13,483 nt of DNA from an uncultured Bacteroidota bacterium (lineage in GTDB: Bacteria > Bacteroidota > Bacteroidia > Chitinophagales > Chitinophagaceae). A model generated the notes under the pieces. The model saw only the letters and a program-made list of their open reading frames with translations, had not been told where the DNA came from and made no database searches. Position 1 is the stretch's first letter. Every line of letters starts with the position of its first letter. Positions 7,346 to 13,483 of the stretch are shown here, piece by piece. Both the position numbers and the translations under genes were made by a program. The stretch lies in assembly GCA_903847655.1 (NCBI GenBank), contig CAINEG010000116.1, positions 1-13,483 on the forward strand, given 5' to 3'.

Positions 7346-8017
7346 ATGGAGGTAGAGATAGAAATTTCATGGAAGCTAGCCTTAAAGGATCTTTTTAAAA
7401 AGCCCTACTTTAATCAAATAGCTGAACATATAAAAGCAGAAAAAGCATTACATAAAACCATATATCCAAAAGGGTCAGAAATATTTAATGCTTTTGAACA
7501 AACACCCTACGATCAAGTTAAAGTAATCATTTTAGGACAAGACCCTTACCACAATGCCCACCAGGCCATGGGGCTTAGTTTTTCAGTACCTGACGGAGTC
7601 AAGCCTCCTCCATCTTTGATGAATATTTTTAAAGAATTAAACAAGGATATTGGGATGGCCATTCCTACTACTGGCAATTTAATTCCCTGGGCCAAACAGG
7701 GAGTGCTCTTATTGAATGCCGCCTTAACAGTAAGGGCCAATGAGCCAGCCAGTCATGCCAAAATTGGTTGGATGGATTTCACAGACGATATTATCCATTT
7801 ACTTTCTGAAGAAAAAAATGGGTTGGTATTTATTTTATGGGGTAATTTCGCACAACAAAAGCTTAAATTAATCAATCCTTTAAAACATAAAATTTTAAAA
7901 GCAGCACATCCATCTCCATTTAGTGCTTACAATGGTTTTTTTGGGTGCAAACATTTTAGTGCCACTAATGAATATTTGGTACAAAAAAATTCTAACCCCA
8001 TCAATTGGGCTTTATAA
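7346..8017 (+). CDS. ung: uracil-DNA glycosylase, family 1
   Basis: This 223-residue cytoplasmic enzyme excises uracil from DNA in the first step of base-excision repair. All family 1 signatures are present: GQDPYH at 64-69 with catalytic water-activating D66; the PPPSLMNIFKEL stretch (87-98); GVLLLNAALTVR (119-130) including the uracil-contacting Asn; the WGNFAQ segment (165-170); and HPSPFSAYNGFFGCKHF with catalytic H188 and the leucine-loop equivalent (FSAYNGF). Length is close to the 229 residues of E. coli Ung and the N-terminus aligns well (SWKLALKDLFKKPYF). The ATG at 7346 is the natural start. Its stop lies ten bases before the start of the acyltransferase gene, so the two are probably co-transcribed although unrelated in function. 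Confidence 0.97.
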   Translation: MEVEIEISWKLALKDLFKKPYFNQIAEHIKAEKALHKTIYPKGSEIFNAFEQTPYDQVKVIILGQDPYHNAHQAMGLSFSVPDGVKPPPSLMNIFKELNKDIGMAIPTTGNLIPWAKQGVLLLNAALTVRANEPASHAKIGWMDFTDDIIHLLSEEKNGLVFILWGNFAQQKLKLINPLKHKILKAAHPSPFSAYNGFFGCKHFSATNEYLVQKNSNPINWAL

Positions 8018-8027
8018 AATAGCATTT

Positions 8028-8765
8028 ATGAAAATGATTAAATTTATTATTGCAAGGCTGTTGGCTTATTGGGCCCTATTGGTATTTGCTTCGACCATGA
8101 TGATCTTCATATGGTTTTATTTGTTTTGCTTTTTTATGAACGACCCTTTAAAAACTAGATACCACAGACGCATTTCTCAAATTTGGATGGGTTTGTTTTT
8201 ATTTTTATCAGGTTGTAGTTTCAAGGTTACTGGAAAAGAGGTATTTGATGGCTTAGAAAATGCCATTGTTGTTTGTAATCACAATAGTCTTATTGATATA
8301 CCTGTAAGTACCCCTTTTTTACCAAGAGCTAATAAAACCATTGCAAAAAAAAGTTTTGTGTATGTCCCCTTATTTGGGTGGGTCTACCAATTTGCAACCG
8401 TAGTGGTTGATAGAAAAAATGATCAAAGCAGAAGAGCTAGCTATGAAAAAATGAAAGAAGTATTGAACAATGGATTAGATATGTTGATTTATCCTGAAGG
8501 CACAAGAAATAAAACCAATGCCCCCTTGAAATCCTTTTACGATGGTGCATTTAAATTGGCGATAGATACACAGAAACCAATTGTACCCGTTGTCTTATTG
8601 AACACCAAAAAAATATTGCCGGCTCAACCAAGTATGTATTTTACTCCTGGAAAAATTGAAATGCATATTTTACCCGCCATTTTTCCTGCTGGTCATAGCA
8701 AGGATAGTTTAAAAACACTTGTTTTTGAAACCATGGGCAACTATTATTTAGCCAATAACCCTTAA
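8028..8765 (+). CDS. plsC: 1-acyl-sn-glycerol-3-phosphate acyltransferase (PlsC family)
   Basis: This is a 245-residue membrane-bound acyltransferase that adds the second acyl chain to lysophosphatidic acid in phospholipid synthesis. Motif I, NHNSLID, gives H85 and D90 (HX4D). Motif II falls in FGWVYQFATVVVDR (about 116-129). Motif III is YPEGTR (155-160). Motif IV is the IVPVVLL segment (185-191). The N-terminus has a hydrophobic segment (about 11-35) and a second weaker one (51-61). An in-frame start at 7923 would overlap ung by 95 bases and add 35 residues that merely read the end of ung in another frame; the ATG at 8028, ten bases after the ung stop, gives the usual family length. A relative with other lyso-lipid substrates cannot be excluded. 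The stop overlaps the stop of the convergent LptD-like gene in a shared TTAA. Confidence 0.9.
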   Translation: MKMIKFIIARLLAYWALLVFASTMMIFIWFYLFCFFMNDPLKTRYHRRISQIWMGLFLFLSGCSFKVTGKEVFDGLENAIVVCNHNSLIDIPVSTPFLPRANKTIAKKSFVYVPLFGWVYQFATVVVDRKNDQSRRASYEKMKEVLNNGLDMLIYPEGTRNKTNAPLKSFYDGAFKLAIDTQKPIVPVVLLNTKKILPAQPSMYFTPGKIEMHILPAIFPAGHSKDSLKTLVFETMGNYYLANNP

Positions 8766-11419
8766 TAAGTAGCAGAGGAGAAGGTTCTACTTCTGTTGAT
8801 TTTTAAATCTCTCAAGATCCCAGATTTAGGATTAATAGTGATATTAAACGATCTGTACAATCCAATTGGTGTTACATTGATGGCCATTTGCCAACAATGC
8901 ATTTCTCTTGATATAAATAAACTTAATTGTTGGATATTGGCTTTGGCCACATCTACATAACCAGTACCTCCTATTTTCCATTTAGGGGTTAAACTAAAGT
9001 CACCATTAAAATTTAAACTTGAAAAAGATTGAAGTCTATAGCCAGAATAATCAGACTTTAACACTCTAGTAAATTGAAAAGAATAAGAAAAAGATAAAGA
9101 CCAAGGTATATTGAAATCGGTATACTCTGATGGATTGGCTTTCACATATTGCAATTGTCTTTGTTGTTCATCTGGAGTCATGAAAGGATCAATAGGAATT
9201 TCTTTTCCTTTAGAAGCTTTTTCATCTTTTGACTTGCTTTTAAAGGATGTGGAGATGGCAATACCTCCACTTGTAATGTTACCAAATTTAAATTTGGAAG
9301 GATCAATGTCTAATTTATTGACTCTAAATCCTTGCTTGTCATTGGCATAGGGATCAATGGTAAAAGAAGAGGTAATATTTAAATTATTGAACAAAACTGT
9401 TCTAGCATAAAAATTAAATGTACCTAAGGCAAAACTGTCTGCTAAAAAATTATAATTTGAATTAAATCCAAACCCTTCGATCAATTTAACTTTCTTAAAC
9501 TTTTCTTCTTCACTGGTACTGTCTGCTTTATCTTTAACTTTCATTTCTAGTAAATTGTCCACCCCAAAACTTAAGCCTCCAAAAGTTCCTTCAGAATAAG
9601 CGCCCCCTAATGCACCCCCATCAAATTTAGAAAAACGGTATTTTCTTCCAGTAGAATCTATCTGTGCGGTGTAATGATAATCAGCAGCAAAATCTGGGGT
9701 ATAATTTAAAGAGAGGGTTGGTCTAATTTCATGTCTAATGGCTTTTACATAATCGTCTTTGAATTTATAAGTACCGAAAATTCTTGTAGAAGCACCAATG
9801 CCAAATCCAATTTGTGGCGCCCTGTAAAAGCCTCTACTAATTGTAGTATCTACTTTATTTAATTTACTATTCCATGTTTTTGTATTTTCAGCACCAAACC
9901 ATTTTTCCTGAAAACCAATGCTTGGACTAATGGTGACAGGGCCCAAAGAAGGTAAGGACAAACTAATGGGAATACTATGCGTAGCACCCCATTGCATGGT
10001 ATCCAATAATCTAGTCATGCTGAAAGCGGTATCGTAAAACGATAATTGATTTTGAAAGGAGCCATTGTAGCCAATACCTAATTTTTCATACCATTTTCCT
10101 GCGCCTACCTGCTCTTTCTTTTGAAAAGGATAGATAGTGAGTGCATTAAAATTGATATTAGGTAAACTCATATTCACCAATCCTAAATTGTTGTTTTGAT
10201 TGTGGTTTAAGTTGACTGATAAATTGTATTTGTTGTCCCATATTTTATTGTAACTGATGGATGAACTGATTTGGTTCTGGTAATTTTGATAAGGATTATT
10301 CAACAAGGATTTATTGTATTTGGTACTTCCAAAATTCACATTAGCAGTAAAATTAGTACCAGGCAAGGCCCTTGAATCCATAGAATGCGACCAATTGATC
10401 ATGAAGGTTTTACTGCCTGTATACTCTGTTAGCACACTGGTATTTCTATTTAATAATTTAGTACTCTGCATACTTAAATTAAAATTGCCAATATATTTAT
10501 ACCTTAAAATATATTTGCTATTTAAATTTGCACTCCATCCACCATAGGAATAAATATTACTACGAACGGTAGCATCAAAATTTTCACTTAATACTTTATA
10601 ATAGCCAAGTCCTTCAAAACCCAATCCAAAATCTTCACTAGTGGTAAAAGCGGGGGCCATTAAACCAGAATGTCTGCCTTTAGTTAATGGGAAAATACCA
10701 AAGGGTATGCCTATTGGAAAAGGAACCCCTTCGAATTCTGGAAAAGCTGGGCCGGATACACCAATTTTATCATTGATTATTTTTAACTTATTGGTTCTGA
10801 AAGCAAAGTGTGGGTCATCTAAATTACAAGTGGTAAACCTCGCTTTCCAAGCAAATGCTTCGTCCTTGTTCACTTTTTTCATGGTATTGGCATTCACATA
10901 AATTTCGCCTTGTTGAAAATTGGTATTCTTGGTCAAACCTTTACCCGATTTCATATTAAAATAAATAGAATCATTGGTAGAAACCATTCCACTTTCTTGA
11001 AATTTTGGATTGCTTTGAGGTGTGCCCAGGGTATCTTTAGCACCATAGGCTTTAATGTTTTGACTTTGTTGGTCATAAACAATGGTCGCTGCTTCTAGTT
11101 CAGAAGTTTTGTATACAGTTTTTGCTTTCCCATATAAGAAGAATTCTTTGGTGGACATGATCATCACCCCAGAATCTGCAGCCGTATAATTAACTGGGGT
11201 GTCAATACTGTCTTTTGAGATCCTTTTTGATTTGTTGAGCAGGGTGTCCGATTTTTTGATAGAAGTATCGGATTTTAGGTCTTTGACAACGTCAACTGAT
11301 TTTACCTGCGCTTTTGCAGGTTTCGCCGCCATAAAAACTATTGTTAATATTAGTAAAATGCCAATATTTACAATAGAAGGCCTATTTTTTACGTTATTTT
11401 TGTATCCTGTTACTATCAC
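8762..11419 (-). CDS. lptD: LptD-like outer-membrane LPS-assembly protein
   Basis: This 885-residue outer-membrane protein matches the Bacteroidota form of LptD, the translocon that inserts lipopolysaccharide into the outer leaflet. A signal sequence (about 15-38, ending AKAQ) leads into a Ser/Lys/Asp-rich linker (40-80). An OstA/LptA-type jelly-roll (about 84-200) follows, with KEFFLYGKAKTVYKTSELEAATIVYD and then GMVSTNDSIYFNMKSGKG. The rest, from the IGIPFGIFPLTKGRHSG segment onward, is a large barrel of alternating aromatic/polar strands with charged loops. There are only two cysteines, C198 after the jelly-roll and C842 near the end of the barrel. The start is a GTG at 11417-11419; no ATG gives a complete signal peptide, since the next Met (residue 30) lies inside its core. 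It is divergent from the amidase gene (40 bases apart) and convergent with plsC. Confidence 0.85.
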   Translation of the reverse strand: MIVTGYKNNVKNRPSIVNIGILLILTIVFMAAKPAKAQVKSVDVVKDLKSDTSIKKSDTLLNKSKRISKDSIDTPVNYTAADSGVMIMSTKEFFLYGKAKTVYKTSELEAATIVYDQQSQNIKAYGAKDTLGTPQSNPKFQESGMVSTNDSIYFNMKSGKGLTKNTNFQQGEIYVNANTMKKVNKDEAFAWKARFTTCNLDDPHFAFRTNKLKIINDKIGVSGPAFPEFEGVPFPIGIPFGIFPLTKGRHSGLMAPAFTTSEDFGLGFEGLGYYKVLSENFDATVRSNIYSYGGWSANLNSKYILRYKYIGNFNLSMQSTKLLNRNTSVLTEYTGSKTFMINWSHSMDSRALPGTNFTANVNFGSTKYNKSLLNNPYQNYQNQISSSISYNKIWDNKYNLSVNLNHNQNNNLGLVNMSLPNINFNALTIYPFQKKEQVGAGKWYEKLGIGYNGSFQNQLSFYDTAFSMTRLLDTMQWGATHSIPISLSLPSLGPVTISPSIGFQEKWFGAENTKTWNSKLNKVDTTISRGFYRAPQIGFGIGASTRIFGTYKFKDDYVKAIRHEIRPTLSLNYTPDFAADYHYTAQIDSTGRKYRFSKFDGGALGGAYSEGTFGGLSFGVDNLLEMKVKDKADSTSEEEKFKKVKLIEGFGFNSNYNFLADSFALGTFNFYARTVLFNNLNITSSFTIDPYANDKQGFRVNKLDIDPSKFKFGNITSGGIAISTSFKSKSKDEKASKGKEIPIDPFMTPDEQQRQLQYVKANPSEYTDFNIPWSLSFSYSFQFTRVLKSDYSGYRLQSFSSLNFNGDFSLTPKWKIGGTGYVDVAKANIQQLSLFISREMHCWQMAINVTPIGLYRSFNITINPKSGILRDLKINRSRTFSSATY

Positions 11420-11459
11420 GGCAACAAAAATAAACTAAAACGGCATTAAGGCACTGATT
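11395..11459. promoter_or_regulatory. divergent lptD / amidase promoter region with candidate -7 boxes
   Basis: The non-coding gap between the GTG of the LptD-like gene and the ATG of the amidase is only 40 bases (11420-11459). On the plus strand a perfect Bacteroidota -7 consensus, TATTTTTG (TAnnTTTG), lies at 11395-11402, inside the first codons of the LptD-like gene, and would give the amidase a leader of about 50 bases. On the minus strand another TATTTTTG (11425-11432) lies only five bases before the GTG, which would make the LptD-like transcript nearly leaderless or mean the motif is chance. I see no well-placed -33 TTTG for either. The motif is common by chance in AT-rich DNA. Confidence 0.3.
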
Positions 11460-12395
11460 ATGAAGCAAAATAGACTGATTTTAGCATTTACTTATAGTAC
11501 AATTGCCCTTTTTACCCTTCTTAGCTTCCCAACAGAAGCTCAAAATTCAACAAAAACCTTAAAACGTATCATTATTGACCCAGGTCATGGTGGTACTGAC
11601 CCGGGGTCCAATGGAAAGTATTCTACTGAAGCAGCTGTTTCTTTAGCCATCTCCTTAAAGTTACAAGAATACTTACACGATGCAATACCAGATGTTGAAG
11701 TGGTTTTAACCAGAACCACCGATATATTCAATTCGGTGGTGGAAAAGGCTAATATTGCCAATGCTGCCAAAGGCGATTTGTTTATATGTATTCATACCAA
11801 TTCAGCCAATCCAAGCAGAGATAGAGAAATCATTGGCTATACTAATAAAACCTATACAGTAAAGAAAAAAGGCGTTAAAAGAAAGGTCACAAGAAGAGTG
11901 CCATTGTATAAAACCACCTACACACCCAATACAGCAAGGGGTACAGAAACTTTTATTTACAATGTAGGTAAGTCTGATCAAAAAAAGGACATGGCCAATG
12001 AAGCCGTGGATGATGTAGTGGAAAAATTAGACTCCGTTTCTTTAAAAGAAATTAAAGACATTGACGCGGCAGACCCTACCCGTTCTATGATGATTAGTTT
12101 GTTGACCCAACAATATTTTCAAAGAGCTGCAAGCTTGGCCCTAACCATTGAAGAAGAATTTAAAGCAGCTGGTAGATTAAGCAGAGAAGCCAAACAAAGA
12201 CAAAAAGGTATTTGGGTTCTAGCAGCGGTGCAAATGCCCGCCGTACTAGTGGAAACTGGCTTTATATCTAATCCAGAGGATGAGGATTATTTAAATAGCG
12301 AAGAGGGACAGGAGCAGATATGTGAAGTCATCACCAAATCGGTCATACGTTACAAAAACTCCCTAGAAAACCAGAAAAAGACAAATGCCAATTAG
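11460..12395 (+). CDS. secreted N-acetylmuramoyl-L-alanine amidase (Amidase_3, zinc)
   Basis: This 311-residue periplasmic enzyme cleaves the bond between MurNAc and L-Ala in peptidoglycan, as AmiA/B/C do during cell separation. The signal peptide covers about 1-28 (core 6-23, ending TEAQ). The zinc and catalytic residues of the family are visible: H43 in DPGHGGTDPG, E58 in STEAAV, H112 in CIHTNSANPS, and the catalytic E265 in VLVETGFISN. Between H112 and the last motif lies an extended insert (about 116-215): first a basic part (TVKKKGVKRKVTRR), then an acidic helical stretch (NEAVDDVVEKLDSVSLKEIKDID). In known amidases an insert in this place carries an autoinhibitory helix, so regulation by a partner is plausible but inferred. 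It lies 43 bases upstream of the MCE gene and is probably co-transcribed with it. Confidence 0.93.
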   Translation: MKQNRLILAFTYSTIALFTLLSFPTEAQNSTKTLKRIIIDPGHGGTDPGSNGKYSTEAAVSLAISLKLQEYLHDAIPDVEVVLTRTTDIFNSVVEKANIANAAKGDLFICIHTNSANPSRDREIIGYTNKTYTVKKKGVKRKVTRRVPLYKTTYTPNTARGTETFIYNVGKSDQKKDMANEAVDDVVEKLDSVSLKEIKDIDAADPTRSMMISLLTQQYFQRAASLALTIEEEFKAAGRLSREAKQRQKGIWVLAAVQMPAVLVETGFISNPEDEDYLNSEEGQEQICEVITKSVIRYKNSLENQKKTNAN

Positions 12396-12415
12396 CTCCC
12401 CTTTTTTAGCTAATT
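12390..12415 (+). other. 8-base inverted repeat between amidase and MCE genes
   Basis: A perfect hairpin-forming repeat, AATTAGCT at 12390-12397 and AGCTAATT at 12408-12415, encloses the 10-base loop CCCCTTTTTT. The left arm contains the amidase stop codon (TAG, 12393-12395). The right arm runs into TAATTTTG (12411-12418), a perfect match to the Bacteroidota -7 promoter consensus, 20 bases before the MCE start. The stem is AT-rich and only a short T run follows, so it would be a weak intrinsic terminator at best. It may attenuate read-through, act as an operator over an internal promoter, or be chance. Confidence 0.35.
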
Positions 12416-12438
12416 TTGCAGTAAAGTAGATTATAAAG

Positions 12439-13443
12439 ATGCGTGTATCAAATGAAACAAAAGTTGGGGCTTTAACAGTCATCGCAATCACTTTGATTGT
12501 ACTAGGATTTAATTTCCTAAAAGGTAAGACTATATTCAAATCTGGAAATATTATTCATGCCAAATACACAGATACTAAAGGATTAATTGTATCCAACCCT
12601 GTATTCGTAAATGGTTACCAAGTTGGGACGGTTTTTGAAATTGAAAACCAAAAAGACAATCTAGCTTCTATTATTGTTTCTGTAAAATTGAATGAACCTT
12701 ATAAAATTCCAAATAATTCAGTGGCCACTATTCAGGATAATCCATTAGGCATTAGTAGTATAAGTATTGTACTTGGAAATGCGAATACATATATTAAATC
12801 GGGTGATACCATTCAAACGGCTCCTGCTAATAGCTTATTGGGCGACTTCGTGAATACTTTGTCCCCTCTTGGAGAAAAAACGCAAAATGCCATCACTTCC
12901 TTAGATAAAGTATTGAACAATATCAATCATGTATTAGATGACAAAAACAGACAAAACTTAGCACAGGTATTAGAAAATTTAGCCACCACTACAAAAAGTT
13001 TAAATAGCTCAATGGCTAATATTGAAACTATGTTGCAAAAACAAAACGGATCGGTAAGTCAATCATTTGATAACCTTAATGCTTTTACAAAGAACTTGAA
13101 TAATAACAATGAGAAGCTAAATAATATTATTACCAACTTAGACAGCGTTTCTAAATCGGTAAAAGATGCTGATTTAAATAAAACCATTAAAACCATTCAA
13201 GTTGCCGTGACCAGTTTGAATATAAGTTTGCAAAAATTGAATTCAGGAAATGGAACTGCAGCCAAATTAATGAATGACAGTAGCTTCTACAATGAATTAC
13301 AAGGTACATTAAAAAGCATCAATACATTAGTAGATGATGTTAAAGTACATCCAAAACGATACATCAATGTTTCTGTTTTTGGCAAGAAAGACAAATCTAT
13401 TCCATTGAACAAACCTTTGGCCGATTCATTAAGTCATGAATAG
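12439..13443 (+). CDS. MCE-domain (MlaD-type) lipid transport protein
   Basis: This is a 334-residue inner-membrane-anchored periplasmic protein. A short cytoplasmic N-terminus (VSNETKVG) is followed by one transmembrane helix (about 9-27). A single MCE domain covers about 36-128, with YTDTKGLIVSNPVFVNGYQVGTV, the typical opening of the MlaD fold, and DNPLGISSISIVLG. A long helical region (about 140-300) follows, rich in Asn, Ser, Lys and Leu with heptad-like spacing (for example LNNINHVLDDKNRQNLAQVL). The tail HPKRYINVSVFGKKDK is a common ending of these proteins. MCE proteins form hexameric rings that pass phospholipids or other lipids between inner and outer membranes. No MlaE or MlaF gene is visible in the window. 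The stop overlaps the start of the next gene. Confidence 0.92.
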   Translation: MRVSNETKVGALTVIAITLIVLGFNFLKGKTIFKSGNIIHAKYTDTKGLIVSNPVFVNGYQVGTVFEIENQKDNLASIIVSVKLNEPYKIPNNSVATIQDNPLGISSISIVLGNANTYIKSGDTIQTAPANSLLGDFVNTLSPLGEKTQNAITSLDKVLNNINHVLDDKNRQNLAQVLENLATTTKSLNSSMANIETMLQKQNGSVSQSFDNLNAFTKNLNNNNEKLNNIITNLDSVSKSVKDADLNKTIKTIQVAVTSLNISLQKLNSGNGTAAKLMNDSSFYNELQGTLKSINTLVDDVKVHPKRYINVSVFGKKDKSIPLNKPLADSLSHE

Positions 13444-13483
13444 AATTGGTCTAATTATATTAATAATTGCTTTGTCCCTATTA
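13436..13483 (+). CDS. N-terminal fragment of an exported or membrane protein, cut by the window end
   Basis: An ATG at 13436 overlaps the stop of the MCE gene (the ATGAATAG arrangement), and the frame stays open for 16 codons to the end of the window. The peptide MNRIGLIILIIALSLL has a basic residue followed by a continuous hydrophobic stretch, as in a signal peptide or first membrane helix. The overlap implies translational coupling to the MCE protein, so a role in the same envelope process is likely. An LptA/OstA-like or other lipid-transport partner would fit, but nothing in these 16 residues shows that. Confidence 0.6.
   Translation, partial: MNRIGLIILIIALSLL

Noticed and set aside
7213..7398. 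Plus-strand open frame spanning the glycosidase/ung intergenic region
   Set aside because: It begins inside the antisense of one gene and ends within ung in another frame. Its translation has no signal or domain, and the region must hold promoters.
7546..7740. Minus-strand open frame inside ung
   Set aside because: It is antisense to the highly conserved catalytic part of uracil-DNA glycosylase.
7923..8027. Upstream extension of the acyltransferase frame to an ATG at 7923
   Set aside because: It overlaps the C-terminal coding region of ung; the added 35 residues are an out-of-frame reading of conserved ung sequence. ATG at 8028 gives the normal family N-terminus and length.
9111..11438. Plus-strand open frames opposite the LptD-like gene (9111-9350, 10314-10547, 10641-10901, 10910-11098, 11199-11438)
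   Set aside because: Barrel-strand codon patterns on the minus strand easily leave antisense frames open; none has independent support.
1..13483. CRISPR array, tRNA/rRNA, insertion sequence, phage or toxin-antitoxin module
   Set aside because: No regularly spaced repeats, cloverleaf-like sequence, transposase, integrase or small paired genes were seen; every sizeable region is explained by the genes listed.

Overview
The window is AT-rich bacterial DNA that reads as a chromosomal segment of a Bacteroidota member. The support is the Bacteroidota-style LptD, GH127 and MCE/amidase proteins, the near absence of Shine-Dalgarno sequences, and many short lipophilic signal peptides ending in (S/K)AQ. 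A Chitinophaga-like or related lineage is my guess, not something the sequence proves. I saw no rRNA, tRNA, CRISPR array, transposase or phage gene. Coding density is high and no gene-free stretch exceeds about 125 bases.

Layout. (1) Positions 123-2356, + strand: three exported proteins in a row, namely a secreted protein of unknown function, a secreted DsrE-fold protein with a single cysteine, and a diheme c-type cytochrome resembling thiosulfate dehydrogenase TsdA. The last two suggest periplasmic sulfur chemistry. (2) Positions 2353-7241, - strand: a two-gene operon. The promoter-proximal gene encodes a large secreted protein joining a glycosidase-like TIM barrel to a SUMF1/FGE-fold domain that lacks the catalytic cysteines. 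The distal gene encodes a secreted GH127 beta-L-arabinofuranosidase with all metal and catalytic residues present. This looks like a small glycan-degradation unit. (3) Positions 7346-8765, + strand: uracil-DNA glycosylase (ung) and a PlsC-type acyltransferase. (4) Positions 8762-11419, - strand: an LptD-like outer-membrane LPS-assembly protein. (5) Positions 11460 to the end, + strand: a zinc N-acetylmuramoyl-L-alanine amidase, an MCE/MlaD-type lipid-transport protein, and the first 16 codons of a further exported or membrane protein cut off by the window end.

Regions 3-5 are mostly envelope biogenesis: phospholipid synthesis, LPS export, peptidoglycan hydrolysis and intermembrane lipid transport. 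Regions 1 and 2 look like accessory metabolism. Both convergent gene pairs (2353-2356 and 8762-8765) share a TTAA that serves as a stop codon on each strand. The most unusual items are the TIM-barrel/SUMF1 fusion beside GH127, the secreted DsrE beside a TsdA-like cytochrome, and an LptD with exactly two cysteines placed as in long-range disulfide LptD proteins.
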